Source of the DNA: Dastarcus helophoroides
Lineage: Eukaryota > Arthropoda > Insecta > Coleoptera > Bothrideridae
Reading direction: 5' to 3'
Length of the DNA stretch: 64,000 bases
NCBI GenBank assembly: GCA_028583605.1
Contig: CM053329.1
Location: 34,248,992-34,312,991, forward strand
Made by a program: the position numbers and the translations under genes. This document shows, one piece after another, positions 46,958 to 58,853 of this stretch (position 1 is the stretch's first letter; every line of letters starts with the position of its first letter). The notes below the pieces were generated by a model, which was not told the DNA's origin, did not search any database, and saw only the letters and a program-made list of their open reading frames with translations.

Positions 46958-47440
46958 ATTTAGTCCAAAACAGATTAGCACTGTATGCAGCTATAAGTGA
47001 GACGTGTAATAGAAATAAAAATGCGTCATCGGCACTGAGAATTGAACTCGGGACCTAACATATTGTTGCTCGTTATCGGTTCGAATAATTAACACTTGGT
47101 GAATTGTAACCACTTTATTTCCAACTGATTCCAGAACACAACAATTGTAATTTACTAACACTGTTTAATGAACTAACTAACTTATTCATTGACTTCTAGC
47201 GTACTAAGGGAAAGTCGACCGCCTCATATAGGTCCCGCTTCGGGTTCTAGAAGAATCCAGCAGATAAGGCTTATCGCTTGCCGACATTTCTGGAACGCTT
47301 ATCTGCCGTTTGATTTATTATCGCGGCCGTTTCCCCTTATCAAATTTTCTAGAAAATTCCCAACTAATAATAATTACATTTTGTTACAATATGAAATTCC
47401 ACCCCACCCCCCTACCAATTGCCCTATACCGTACACATCA
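46958..47440 (-). repeat. tRNA-derived SINE, copy 2, split by a solo LTR
   Basis: The minus strand reads GGGCAATTGGTAGGGGGGG (A-box-like, near 47410), the LTR, then GGTCCCGAGTTCAATTCTCA (B-box-like GAGTTCAATTC) and TTCTATTACACGTCTCACTT with ATAGCTGCATA. The body after the B box matches the copy at 38185-38262. The LTR (47064-47388) was inserted between the two Pol III boxes. The 5' limit is approximate. Confidence 0.55.
47064..47388 (-). mobile_element. Solo LTR, copy 2
   Basis: On the minus strand it starts TGTAACAAAATG and ends GAGCAACA, flanked by ATAT (47060-47063 and 47389-47392). It shares CGGCCGCGATAAT, CGGCAGATAAGCGTTCC and GATAAGCCTTATCTGC with the other two copies. Confidence 0.9.
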
Positions 47441-48218
47441 CTGACAAAATCGTTCACAAAATCAAAATTGCACACTCTGGTTATTTTTATGATTATCGAA
47501 ATAGTAGGAAATAGAGGCAAACAATAAGACACGGAAATCCGCACAAAGATTACAGAAAGAAGAAGAAGATTACAGAAAAAAGAAGAGAATACTAGCTGAG
47601 CAGGCAATGGATACTTATTAGTGGATTTTAGCTGAGTTATTGTTTAATAAAAATTAAACTATTTTCAAAATCAATTGACTTATATTTTGATAAATTACAA
47701 ATCAAAAGCCAGGGCATTTGGAATACAAAGTCGACTGGAACGTAATATATCTGAAAAAAGTAGGCTAGTTTAACATGTGACTATCGAAAATAAAATTCCC
47801 AATTGATTAATTTCCAGAAAAATTCGCACAGACCAGTTTTAATGAGACAGCAAAAAGCGTCACCTAAGACCTCACTACAAAAGAATGTTTAAGTATCTTA
47901 AGTTTTAAGCCCTAGCGAGGTCGTACGCTTCTATCCAATATATCACTCTTTGGTGCAAAACGAATATTTCAGCTCTGTTTGCCGTATATGTCAACTTATA
48001 AAATTTACTGGCCACTGGGGTGAATTAAATTCTATATTTAGATTTAGGACGCATTTTAAAGGTATCATATTTTTCGGAAACGATATAATACGCGATTTGC
48101 GGTTGGAAAATTTATTCCATTTATCTCCTCTTAAGTAAAGCTTTAAAACAGTTCACCGGATCACCGGTCAATCGCTTTTTTATAAATCTTTTTCAAATTT
48201 CTATCCATCTATCCACAA
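47441..48218. other. Intergenic sequence, nothing recognised
   Basis: No gene. A short phrase at about 48150-48200 (CACCGGTCAATCGCTTTTTT) recurs in diverged form at about 60818, so part of this is a dispersed repeat. Confidence 0.35.
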
Positions 48219-48340
48219 TGACACTATACAAAACTCAAGTAAGGCCAACACTAGAATACTGTTCTCATGTTTGGAGTTCAACCCCAAAGCACACTTTATC
48301 TCTTTTGGATTCAATTCAAAGAAGACCGATTCGCCTAATT
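48219..48340 (+). mobile_element. LINE family L1a, copy C, left part
   Basis: Encodes LYKTQVRPTLEYCSHVW and DSIQRRPIRLI, the post-RT region. The sequence stops at CGCCTAATT and resumes at 52207 with GATGACGAGAG; the intact copies have these two joined. Everything between is therefore an insertion. Confidence 0.88.
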
Positions 48341-48361
48341 CAGGGGTCGGCAAACCGCGGC

Positions 48362-48640
48362 TCTTCTAAAGACAATGGCGGCTCTTTAAATTTTCCTTAA
48401 AAAAAATAAATAAATAAAAGCTAGAGTGGAAGGACATGCAGAAAATGAGTACTTATTAAACAAGTGACCTACGGAAGGTCGAAATTTTCAAAAATATTTT
48501 TTTAAAAGACAATGGCGGCTCTTTAAATTTTCCTAAAAAAATAAATAAATAAAAGCTAGAGTGGAAAGACATGCAGAAAATGAGTACTCATTAAACAAGT
48601 GGACCTACGGAAGTCGAAATTTTCAAAAATATTTTTCTAG
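48362..48640. repeat. ~145-bp tandem duplication next to hAT left end
   Basis: AAAGACAATGGCGGCTCTTT and AAGCTAGAGTGGAAGGACAT with ATGCAGAAAATGAGTACT occur twice in succession, the second copy with small changes. It duplicates the subterminal part of the hAT-like insert. Confidence 0.85.
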
Positions 48641-49089
48641 GAATTTTTACCTTTTGCTTAAAATTTGGCCAAAAAAGTTATATTTTCAAGAAGCATTTTT
48701 TCAAAATTTTTGATTGATTTGCTTGATTTTGAAAAAATACATAAAATACGAAATTTCTAAAAAAGACTAATTTAGGGAGTCGAAATTTCTTAAAAATACT
48801 TTTCTCATGATTTTTACTTTTTTATTTATAAATTTTCTACAACCTTGAAATTTCGTGAAAAAAAATTGAATTACTTTTGTGAGAAAAAAAATCCAAATTT
48901 ACAGAAACAGCAAATATCAAAGTTTGAGATAAAAGCTAAAAATTTCCAGAAAAAGCCGAATTTTGAGAAGAAGGAAGAGATTTAGAAAAAATTGAGCAAA
49001 AGAACGAGACTTTGAAAGAATTGACAAAAAGGAAGAGATTTCAAAAAAATTGAGAAAAAGAAAGAGATTTCGAAGCAAATCAATTTATC

Positions 49090-50590
49090 AAAATTTCTCA
49101 AAAAAAGGTAAAATTTTATAAAAAAAAACGTCGAACGTCGACAGGAGAGTGAAATCCAGAACAAATTAAAAACCTGAAATTTTTAGACAAACTTGATTTT
49201 TTTAAATCCTGTAAAATATCAAAAAGAGAAGCTTAAAAAAATGTCGAACTTTAAAAAAGTCAAAGTTTTTCATAGAAGAAGAAAAAAGTTAAATTTTAGG
49301 AAAAATGTTAAGGAAAAACTCAAAATTTTAAGAAAAACGGGAAATTTCGACAACATTTCCAGAAAAATATAAATTTTGAGAAGAAATTTAAAATTTAGAG
49401 AACAAGACGATTTAGAAAAAATTCAAATTTTCTGATAAATCCGAATTTCGAGAAATCTAGTAAAATAATTTCGAAACAAAAAAAGTGTCGATAGAACTTC
49501 CAGTTTCGAGAAAAGTATTGAATTTTTAATAAAGGCCAAAATTTTCCAGAGAAAGTCAAATTTTAAGAAAAAAAATCAAATTTTCAGATTTGAAAATAGA
49601 TGAAGTTCAAAATAAAAGTCGAAATTTTCAGAAAAAAACCGAATTTAAAAAAAAAGATTTCGAAAAAAATGAATTTGTCAAAAGTTCTCAAACGCAGATA
49701 ATGTCGGTGCTTCTTTTGCTATCTAATTAGGATTAGTGCGCTTAAAAATACCGGTTCTACTGGCGAAATACGTGTCGCAATTATTTGTTTAATTGCTGAT
49801 GTGGTAAAGGAATAAAACCTTCTATGGACTTTCTCAAAAAACATAAAATTTAAAAAAAAGTTGAACTCCAACAATAGATTGAAACCCAGAACAAATTTAA
49901 AACCTGAAATTTTTAAAAAAACTTAAATTTTTTTAAAGCGTGTAAAATATCAAAAGGAGAAATTGCAAAAATAAACTGGAAGCTTAAAAAAATATCGAAC
50001 TTTAAAAAAGTCGAAGTTTTTCATAGAAGAAGAAAAAAGTCAACTTTTAGGGAAAATGTTAAAGAAAAGTCAAAATTTTAAGAAAAACAGGAAATTTCGA
50101 TAACATTTCCAGAAAAATATAAATTTTGAGAAGAAATTTAAAATTTGGAGAACAAGACGATTTAGAAAAAATTCAAATTTTCTGATAAATCCGAATTTCG
50201 AGAAATCTAGTAAAATAATTTCGAAAGAAAAAAATTGTCGATAGAACTTCCAGTTTCGAGAAAAGTATTGAATTTTTAATAAAGGCCAAAATTTTCCAAA
50301 GAAAGTCAAATTTAAAAAAAAATCAAATTTTCAGATTTGAAAATAGATGAAGTTCAAAATAAAAGTCGAAATTTTCAGAAAAAACCGAATGTAAAAAAAA
50401 GAGATTTCGAAAAAAATGAATTTGTCAAACGTTCTCAAATGCAGATAATGTCGGTGCTTCTTTTGCTATCTAATTAGGATTAGAGCGCTTAAAAATACCG
50501 GTTCTACTGGCGAAATACGTGTCGCAATTATTTGTTTAATTGCTGATGTGGTAAAGGGGTAAAACCTTCTATGAACTTTCTCAAAAAAGA
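49090..50590. repeat. 747-bp tandem duplication within the hAT-like insert
   Basis: The segment with GCGCTTAAAAATACCGGTTC and ATACGTGTCGCAATTATTTG occurs at 49738 and again at 50485, an offset of 747 bp. Sequence is nearly identical through whole units, so the duplication is recent. A partial third unit begins at about 50590. Confidence 0.88.
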
Positions 50591-50683
50591 TAAAATTTAA
50601 AAAAAAAGTTGAATTCGAACAATAGATTGAAAACCCAGAACAAATTTAAAACTTGAAATTTTTAGACAAATTAGAAAAATTGT

Positions 50684-50780
50684 AAAATTTCGAAAAGAGA
50701 AATTGTAAACTTTCGAAAAGAGAAATTGTAAACTTTCGAAGAGAGAAATTGTAAACTTTCGAAAAGAGAAATTGTAAAAG
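50684..50780. repeat. 23-bp tandem repeat, four units
   Basis: The unit GAAATTGTAAACTTTCGAAA plus AGA is repeated about four times with single-base changes. Confidence 0.85.
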
Positions 50781-52206
50781 ATTGAAAGCTTAGAGGGAGT
50801 CGTCGAAATTTTAAAAAGCCAAAGTTTTTTAGAGAAGAAGAAAATAAAAAATTGGTATTTTTCCTGAGAACATTTTGGGAATAAATTTAAAATTTCGAGA
50901 ACAAGACGAATTAAAAAAAAGCTCCAAATGTTCAGATAAATTCGAAATTTGATGAAATTGGTAAAATAATTTCGAAAGAAAAGACAATGTTGATACAACT
51001 TCCAGTTTCGAGAAAAATTTGGAACTTTAAAGAAAGGTCAAATTTTAAGAACAATAAATCAAATTTTAGGATTAAGTCAAATATTTTGAAAATTAACGAA
51101 TTTCGTCGAAAAAATCGCAGCTTGCAGAAACGATAAAATGTAGAATTTTAAAAGTCGAAATTTCGAAAAAAAAAACGAATTTTGCGAAACAAGCCCAAAT
51201 TTGTGGAAAATAAATAAAAGTTTAAATGTTTAGTAAAAGTCAATATTTGAACAAAATGGCTAAATTTGAAAAAGGACGAATTTTAAAAGAAATATAGAAA
51301 TTTCGAAAATAGTGTTGAAGTGTTGAAGGTCAAAATTTCCCAGAGAAAGTCAAATTTTGGGATTAAGTCAAACATTTTTGAAAATATGTGGATAAATTTC
51401 GTCGAAAAAACCCCAGTTTACAGAAACAATAAAATGTCGAATTTGAAAAATCGAAATTTGGGAAAAAACCGAATTCTGCATAACAAGTCCAAATTTGTAA
51501 AAAATAAGTAAAGGTTTAAATGTTTGATAAAAGCCAGTTTTGGGGAAAAGTGCCAACATTTCGTAAAAGGACGAATTTTAAAAAGAATGTAAGAAAAAAG
51601 CCGCAATTTAGAGCAAAGTCGAGAAAATGTAATTTTGGAAAAGAGTGAAATTTGGGAATAGATCTAAATTTCGACAAAAGAAAACTTCGAATAAAAGATC
51701 GAAATCTTCAAAAACTATTTTACCTAACATCTTTAATTACTTCAAATATTTCTTTTTTTTTTTTTAAATCGACAAAAGATGAATTTTTGAGAAATAAGTC
51801 AAACCTTCCAGTAAGTCGAATTAGAAAAAAATAAACATTTTCACAAATTGTCTGAGTTTTGAGAAGAAAGGAAGATTCGGGGTAAAAGATTAATTTTAGG
51901 AACAAAATAAATATTAAAAAAGAAACCTAATATCGAGAGGAGTTGAAAAAAGTCGAAATTGCGAAAAAAAAAGGCAAATTTTGAAGTAATAGGTCTAAAT
52001 TTTGAGAAATAAAAAGTCTCTTAGGCTGAATCTATTTTCGTCTGACTACATAAGTCAGAAGGGTCTCTCTCTGCCCCATACTTTGTCTGATTTATCTGGA
52101 GTAATTTTGATATAAAATTTAAAATTAAAAATAATAACTTGTGGCTCTTTGAAATTCATAAAATCAATTTTTTTATTGCGGCTGGCTCTTTCGCTTTAAA
52201 GGTTGC

Positions 52207-52602
52207 GATGACGAGAGTTTGACCGATTCTATCGAAAAATTAGAGCACAGACGGATGGTTGGTGACTTGTCTCTTTTTAATATCATGGAACCTGCTCGCA
52301 GGAACTAATAGGATTGATTTCCCCAAGGGCAAGACTCTTGAGCCATACAAGACAGCCGGAGACAGCAAATTCCTGTGCGGTCCAGCTTGACACAGTGAGG
52401 ACTTCTGTCTACGGAGACTTTTTTTTCTACAGAACTTCCAAGCTATGGAACTCGTTACCAAAAGGAATTTTTCCCAAAAATTACAACCTATCCTTGTTTA
52501 AGAAGCCGATTCATCGTCATCTGTCCACGTTTCTGCATCCTACTCGCAGTGTTTTGAAGGCATACTAGGGTTACCCTTTGCGAGTGGATTAAATTTATAA
52601 AA
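52207..52602 (+). mobile_element. LINE family L1a, copy C, right part
   Basis: Continuation of 48219-48340 after the hAT-like insert. It encodes RARLLSHTRQPETANSCAV, then DFFFYRTSKLWNSLPKGIFP, ending at GAGTGGATTAAATTT with A's. A short deletion near 52280 removes the TACAAGTACT stretch. Frame 52314-52568 is open. Confidence 0.88.
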
Positions 52603-53923
52603 AAAATGGCTAATATAGGCTTACGGAATTAAAAAAACCCCCTTCCGGTGCTGCAGCTGAGATATTCAGTGTTAAACCTACGATTCTCTACATGTAAGGT
52701 ATAATCGAAATTTCGAGAGATTTTAATTCACAGCAATAAAACCGTTCTATAGATTTTAATAAAAAAGTAATATAGCATGTCGAATAATATTGTGAATGAA
52801 ATAGTATGAGGGGTTCTAACGGTGCCGTTTCTACGTAATCGCAAAGTGATACATTTCACGGAATTTGGATGCTTCATTCCGCACGTTAGGGAAACATTTT
52901 GAAGTAATGGCAATTTAGCAGCTCCGCTTCCAGATTCCTTTGACGAACGCTCCGTTGAGTTTTTCGCATATTCAGTGTTGCCGGCTTAGAAAATCTACTG
53001 CAAAGCGACTTGAGAGAAAGAGTAAGAACCATATAACAGCAGTTCATTGTTGTATAAAATGATAATGCGAAAAGGCTACAGAAGTTAACCAAAATTTACA
53101 AATTGATGGGCGGAGATGCGTTACAAAAGTTTAGAAGGAAGAACATTATCTTTTAGAAGGTTTCGACCTACCTATTACCGTTTAATGGTGTTATACGCAA
53201 CTTGTTAAATTTGCCATTTCGTTTAAGTGCGAAGTTTAAGTCTGTGGGGAATATTAAATAGAAAATACTTTGCACATGGCGTTTTAACCATGGCACATAC
53301 TGAAGTTTCCTTTATTAAAACTCATTCAAAATTTATTGCATATGAAACTTTATGTTTTCTGAGAAACTTTCCGCTTTCTAATAAAGTTTTCAGCCGTTGT
53401 CGACATCTTCATGCCGGAAAAACTTCTGCTCGGCCGTCTTGTTACAACCGAATTAAAATTATTTCAAAACATTCTTTCGAAACTTTTACTTATACATAAA
53501 TCTCCAAACTTTAAATATTCTATTCAATTTGTCATTAAAAAATCGATTATTTAGGATTTTTACCAAATTCTGATCAGATATTTTTAACTCTACTCGGTAA
53601 ACTCGGTATCTGATACATAAACTTGGAATATTTAGACAATTTAAACAGGAAATTCCAGAATTTTTCTACTGAAATTCAAGATGTTCTCAAAGTTTCGACT
53701 TTTTTCTCACAATTTCGTATTGAGCTCAATTCTTATTTCAGTAAAGTTTGGATTTGAATAATTATTCTCTAAATTTAGATATTTATTCTCAAAATTCAGA
53801 GTTACATTGTAACTAACAGTTTTTATGGATGTAAAGATTAGGTGAAGTCCAAATTTTGTTTATAAAAAAAGTCAAAATTTCGAAAAAAAGATCAATTTAT
53901 TAAAAAATTATTATAAATTTCGA
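52603..53923. other. Intergenic sequence with a dispersed repeat piece
   Basis: The phrase TCCGGTGCTGCAGCTGAGAT and TTAAACCTACGATT (about 52645-52690) recurs in diverged form at about 60910-60955 (GGCGGTGCCGAAACCGAGAT), so this is part of an unnamed dispersed repeat. The frame at 53227-53499 has no recognisable motif. Confidence 0.4.
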
Positions 53924-54645
53924 GTTTACCTTGGAAATATTGGCCATTATCTCGAATAATGGTCATATATCAAGGTCTAGTCTAAGCTTCGAATAAGGTC
54001 TTGGATCCACAAGTAGAAATTTAAAAAAGATCTAATATTTCACTTTAAAAATTCGAAACTTTTAGATATTTTTTTAAAAATTTATTCCATTTGCAAAGGG
54101 TAACCCCATTATGCCTTCAAAGCACTGCAAGTAGGATGCAAAAACAAGGATAGATGACGATGAACCGCCTTCTTAAACAAGGATAGGTTGTAATTTTTGG
54201 GGAAAATTCCTTTCGGTAACGAGTTCGATAGCTTGGAAGTTCTATAGAAAGAAGAGTCTCCGTAGACAGAATTTCTCACTGTGTTCAGCTGGACCTCATA
54301 GGAATTTACTGACTTTGACTATCTTGTATACCTCAAGAATCTTGCCCTTGGAAGGATTAATCCTATTAGTTCCTGTGAGCATCTTTCATGATAGTACTTG
54401 TAGAAAAGAAACAAGTCACCAACCATCCGCCTGTGCTCTAGTGTTTCGAGAGAATCGGTCAAACCCTCTTTATCAATTAGTCGAATAGCTCTTCTTTGAA
54501 TTGCATCCAAAAGGGTTAAAGTGTGCTTAGGGCTGAACTCCAAACATGAAAACAATATTCTAGTGTTGGCCTAACTCGAGCTTTGTATAGCATGAGTAGC
54601 TGATGAGATGTGAAGTACTTTTTAGCTCTAAAAAGCAAGCCTAGA
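53924..54645 (-). mobile_element. LINE family L1a, copy E, in left arm of inverted repeat
   Basis: From 54080 upward the minus strand carries the LINE 3' end and C-terminal block, including LDAIQRRAIRLID and DSLETLEHRRMVGDLFLFYK (frame 54319-54555). The adjoining 53924-54080 is non-LINE sequence (GGCCATTATCTCGAATAATG). Both parts recur inverted at 56408-57122, so this is one arm of a ~715-bp inverted duplication. Confidence 0.8.
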
Positions 54646-55094
54646 AGTTACGAGAAAAAAATAAACAATTGGATTTTAAAATCGAAATTTTAGAAAAAAC
54701 TAGAACTTTTAAACTTAAAAACTGAAAAGTCTCATAGAAAAGGCAAAATTTATAAAGAAAAAACCAAATTCAAAAAATATTTATCCAAGTTTGGGACTTT
54801 TTAGTTTAAAGACTCAAATTTGAGAAAAAAAACTCAAATTTTGAAAAAAACCCTTAAAATTTTAAGTCCTAAAGTCGAAACAGTCGAGTTGAAATTGAAA
54901 GACAAATCCTTTTAGAAATCTCCAATTATTCTCTCAAAAGTGATTTTTTTTCCAAAATTTTCCAGCACTTGTCTTCAAATGTTGACCAAGGTTTTTGAAC
55001 TTTAAATTCCAAATTTCAAATTTTGAACTCCAAACTTCGATTTTTCTTCTGAAATTTAATTTTTTTTCTTTAAATGTAAGCTGCTTCTATATAT

Positions 55095-55220
55095 TATGTG
55101 AAGGTTTGGCCTTGGCAAGGGATAGACATTCCAGCTTTGGGAATGCTCTGACTAAACCAAAGACAATAGTGGAAACACCCATAAAGGAGGTTCTGGAATT
55201 CTTCAAAAGAACGGGCCTAT
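55095..55220 (+). mobile_element. RNase-H-type LINE C-terminal scrap
   Basis: Encodes CEGLALARDRHSSFGNAL and a VLEFFKRTGLL stop, the usual ending of R1/I/Loa-type LINE polyproteins. It is short, flanked by A-rich filler, and different in detail from the copy at 27.6 kb. Confidence 0.6.
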
Positions 55221-55512
55221 TATGAGTTATTCGTGGGGGGCACAATAAGCAAAAGCTTCAGCGATGCAGGGATAACCAACCCCATTGGAATAATAATAAT
55301 ATTAATACTTATCTGCTTCTTGGTAAAAGTACATTTTTTAAGAAAAAAGTTAAAATTTTGAAATTAACAATCTTAAGGTTCGACTACAAAGCTACAAGAA
55401 AAAGATCGAAACTAAAACAAATTCAATTTAAAGTTATTTTAGAAATCTTCTTCGAAAATGACTTTAGTTTAAGATTTCGAGTTTATTTTCTTAAATCTTT
55501 CGTTCTTTTCTC

Positions 55513-56411
55513 GCTGACAGCTCTCTTCAAGTCGTCGTCGATGGCATCTCATGCGAGACATTTGTGATTAACGCAGGGGTGCCTCAAGGGTTTGTTCTGT
55601 TTCGTACTTTATTTCTGTTACACATAAACGATCTTTTAGCTTCAGCTTCCAATTCTATACACAGCTACGCAGATGATAGTAACCTTGTGTCACCTATTTT
55701 CTCCGACAAACCATTATCTATCACTGCTTCAGATCCACTAAGGGAACAGCAGATACAGACGATTAATCGGGATCTCGAGGTTATTGTAAAATGGGATAAG
55801 AACAATTTGGTCGACTTGAATGCTTCAAAAACTCAGGCCGCGGTTTTCTCTAAGAAAATATCAAGATATAATGCAACAAACATACTAATGGACGGTAAAA
55901 TCCTTCCGATGGGATCTAATCTATCTATCCTAGGAATGAATGCGAGCACTAACTTCTCTTGGGACGATCATGTGCGCGCTATTGCCAAATCCACTTCTCA
56001 GAAGCTAGGCCTTCTTTTTAGAGCAAAACAGTACTTCACATCTCATTTGCTATTAACACTATACAAAGCTCAAGTTAGGCCAACACTAGAATACTGTTCT
56101 CATGTTTGGAATTTAGCCCCAAAACACACTTTAGCTCTCTTGGATTCAATTGATGACGAAAGTCTGACCAATTCTCTCGAAACACTCGAGTACAGGCGTA
56201 TGGTTGATGACTTGTCTCTTTTCTACAAGTATTATCATGGAAGATGCTCGCAGGAACTAATAGGATTCATCCATTCAAGGGCAAGATTCTTGAGGCATAC
56301 ACGACAGTCGGAGACAGCGCAGCAAATTCCTGTGCGGTCCTGCTTGGCACAGTGAGGATTTCTATCTACGGAGACTCTTTTTACTTTTACTTCCAAGTTA
56401 TAGAACTTGTT
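55513..56411 (+). mobile_element. LINE family L1a, best-preserved RT copy F
   Basis: The longest intact member here. It starts within the RT (LADSSLQVVVDGISCE-like, partly frameshifted) and breaks off at CTTGTTA before the expected C-terminal end, where it joins copy F2 out of register. Its frame is listed separately. Confidence 0.88.
55564..56355 (+). pseudogene. LINE L1a RT-to-C-terminal open frame, 263 codons
   Basis: Order: AGVPQGFVLFRTLFLLHIND (RT motif 4), SYADDSNLVS (catalytic motif, both Asp kept), QTINRDLEVIVKWDKNNLVD, NASKTQAAVFSKK, TNFSWDDHVRAIAKSTSQKL (thumb), YKAQVRPTLEYCSHVW, LETLEYRRMVDDLSLFYK and RARFLRHTRQSET. The IQRRAIRLI block present in related copies is deleted here after LDSI, and a short insertion near 56318 shifts the end of the frame. 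It lacks the fingers half of RT, so it is not functional, but it is the best guide to the family. Confidence 0.85.
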
Positions 56412-57122
56412 AGCCGGCTTTCTTTTAAGAGCTAAAAAGCACTTCACATCTCATCAGATACTCAAACTATACAAAGCTCAAGTTAGGCGAAGACTAGAAT
56501 ACTGTTCTCATGTTTGGAGTTTAGCCCCAAAGCATAGTTTTGGATTCAATTTAAAGAAGAGCGATTCGCCCAATTAATGAGGAGAGTTTAACCAATTCTT
56601 TTGAAACACTAGAGCACAGGGGGATGATTGGTGACTTATCTCTTTTCTCCAAGTACTATCGTGGGAGACGCTTTCAGGAACTAATAGGATTGATTTCCCA
56701 AGGACAACATTTTTGATATATACAGGATACTCAGGGACAGCAAATTTCTGTGAGGCCCAGCTAAACACAGCAAGGACTTCTGTCTAAGGACACTTTTTCT
56801 TCTATAGAACTTTCAAGCTATGGAACTCTTTACTGAAAGAAATTTTCCCCAAAAATTACAATCTATCCTTGTTTAAAAAGGCGGTTCATCGCCATCTATC
56901 CTTGTTTCCGCATCCTACTTGCAGTGCTTTGAAAGCATAATGGGGTTACTCTTTGGGAGTAGATTAAACCTAAAAAAATATTTAAAAATTTCGAACTTTC
57001 AAACTAAAATATTAGATCTTTTTAAAATTTTTACTTGTGAACCCAAGACCTCATTCGAGGCTTAGACTAGACCTTAATATATGACCATTATTCGAGATAA
57101 TGGCCAATATTTCCAGTTAAAC
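56412..57122 (+). mobile_element. LINE family L1a, copy F2, in right arm of inverted repeat
   Basis: It starts at GCCGGCTTTCTTTTAAGAGC, repeats the post-RT region already present in F, and runs to the family 3' end at about 56970. The next 150 bp (CCATTATTCGAGATAATGGC) are the complement of 53924-54080. It ends at 57123 in another GAGTGGATTAAACTT, a tiny extra LINE 3' tip. Confidence 0.8.
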
Positions 57123-57144
57123 CCGAGTGGATTAAACTTAAAAG

Positions 57145-58849
57145 AAGTAATTTCGAAATTTGGGTTTTTTTTTATTTGTTACTTTTTCCAGACATTTCGA
57201 TTTTAAGATCACACATAAGATTTTAAGATCATAGTTTAAATTGGGGACAAAATAGAAATTTATATGAAAAAGTCCTGAATAATAGAATATAAATTAAAAT
57301 TTCGAAAAAAAAATACTAGTTCTGAGAAATTTTACTTGAAAAAAAATCAAATTTTCAGAAAAAAATCTAAATTTTAGGATGAAGTTTGAAAACTTCTAAA
57401 AAAAATGACCAAATTCTAACATTAAGTCGAAATTTTAGAAAAAGTTAAAATTTCAAAAAAACTCGAAATTTTATGATTAATAATAATAATTTTTAAAATG
57501 TCACTATCGAAATTTTAACTTTAATATCGAAATTTCAACTTTAAATTGAAATATTTGACCTAATCTTTTTTAGAAAACAAAAAAAGATTTCAAAAAGTTT
57601 AGATCTTGAGATTAGTCGAAAAATTAAAAATTGTAAATTTAAACAAGGAATTTCAAATTTTAATTGAATTATTTGACTTAGTTTTTTTTAGAAAAGAAAA
57701 AAAAAGGATTTCAAAAAGTTTAGATCTTGATGCTAGTCGAAAAAATAAAAATTGTAAATTTAAACAAGAAATTTAAAAAAGAATCATCAGAAAAATAAAA
57801 CAAGAGAATTTGGATTAGACGGAATGTTCGTAGGAGTCTGTGATCCATGGAGCATAACAACGGCTAAACAAATTACTGGTATGACCGCTGATGATGCAGT
57901 AATGCGAAACCTGGTCCAGTGTTACCAAATATTTATCGAAAACTAGTGGAATTTTTTAAATTTTGTTGAGTTTTTATCGTTAATAAAGTTTAATAGTAAT
58001 GAATATTAAGGAATTCTACGAAGTAAGGGTTACAAGTGTCAATTACTTGAAATTTTTATTGAAAAACCAAAATTTATCAGAAATCAAGCCCAAGGCGAAT
58101 TTTAACGAAAAACTCAAGGCAGTCAAAGCAGGACAATGAGGTAAATCACAAGCACTCTCAAATTTTCCTTTTTTTTTCTCGAATTGCGGTCAAAATATCA
58201 TCTTTTTCTAGAACTTCCCAAGGTGATAGAAATTTTTAGAAGTGATTACTTTTCTATAAAAAATTTTCCAATTTTTAAATTGAAACTACGAATGTTCAGA
58301 ATAATTAAAGGAGAATCAAAAAGCTTCAAATTTTTATAAAAAGATGAAATTTCGAGGCATGTCGACATTTCCAGGAAAAATTTCTTGAATTTTCAGGTTC
58401 AGTCTGAGAATTTGTAAAAACTTTTCAGGAAGAAATCGACATTCTAACTAAAGAAATTCAAGATTTCCAATCATGATTTAAGTAAGGGTAAATTAAAAAA
58501 AAATGATAAATTTGTAGTTTCAATTTGAAATTCTAGAAAAAAAGCCAAAAATTTCGAGACTTAAAATTATTCGAAATGTTGAGTTTCCTTTTGAAATTTT
58601 AGCTGTCAATTGCGAAATGTCCAGAATAAAACTGAATATTGAACAATTTGCTTAAACTGCTAAATTTTAATTTTAAAATTCTCTCGAACTGCAAAATTAC
58701 TAAAAGAAATTGTTTACGCAATTCAAGTCAACGTTTTATGAAAAAGAGACAACTAAATCCGGCAATTTGAAGAACTGGAGAAAAACAAATTTCCACTTTA
58801 ACTTGATATTTGCTCAAATTTTAGTAAAAGCTTCCATTTTATAAGATAG
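57145..58849. repeat. A-rich degenerate sequence, no gene
   Basis: Mostly AAATTTCGAAAA-type filler with a twofold ~110-bp repeat at 57545-57655 and 57660-57770 (AAAAAGTTTAGATCTTGA in both). One patch, 57822-57945, reads GLDGMFVGVCDPWSITTAKQ and looks more coding-like than its surroundings, but I cannot identify it. Confidence 0.45.
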
Positions 58850-58853
58850 GTAT

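Larger units (their letters stand above)
48341..52206. mobile_element. hAT-like insert, 3.9 kb, right end clipped
   Basis: The left end, CAGGGGTCGGCAAACCGCGG followed by CTCTTC, is a typical hAT terminus. The right end, GCGGCTGGCTCTTTCGC then AAAGGTTGC, is the matching inverted end, but the final CGACCCCTG expected from the left end is missing, as is the 8-bp target duplication. The body is A-rich low-complexity sequence with large internal tandem duplications. No transposase seen. Confidence 0.8.
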
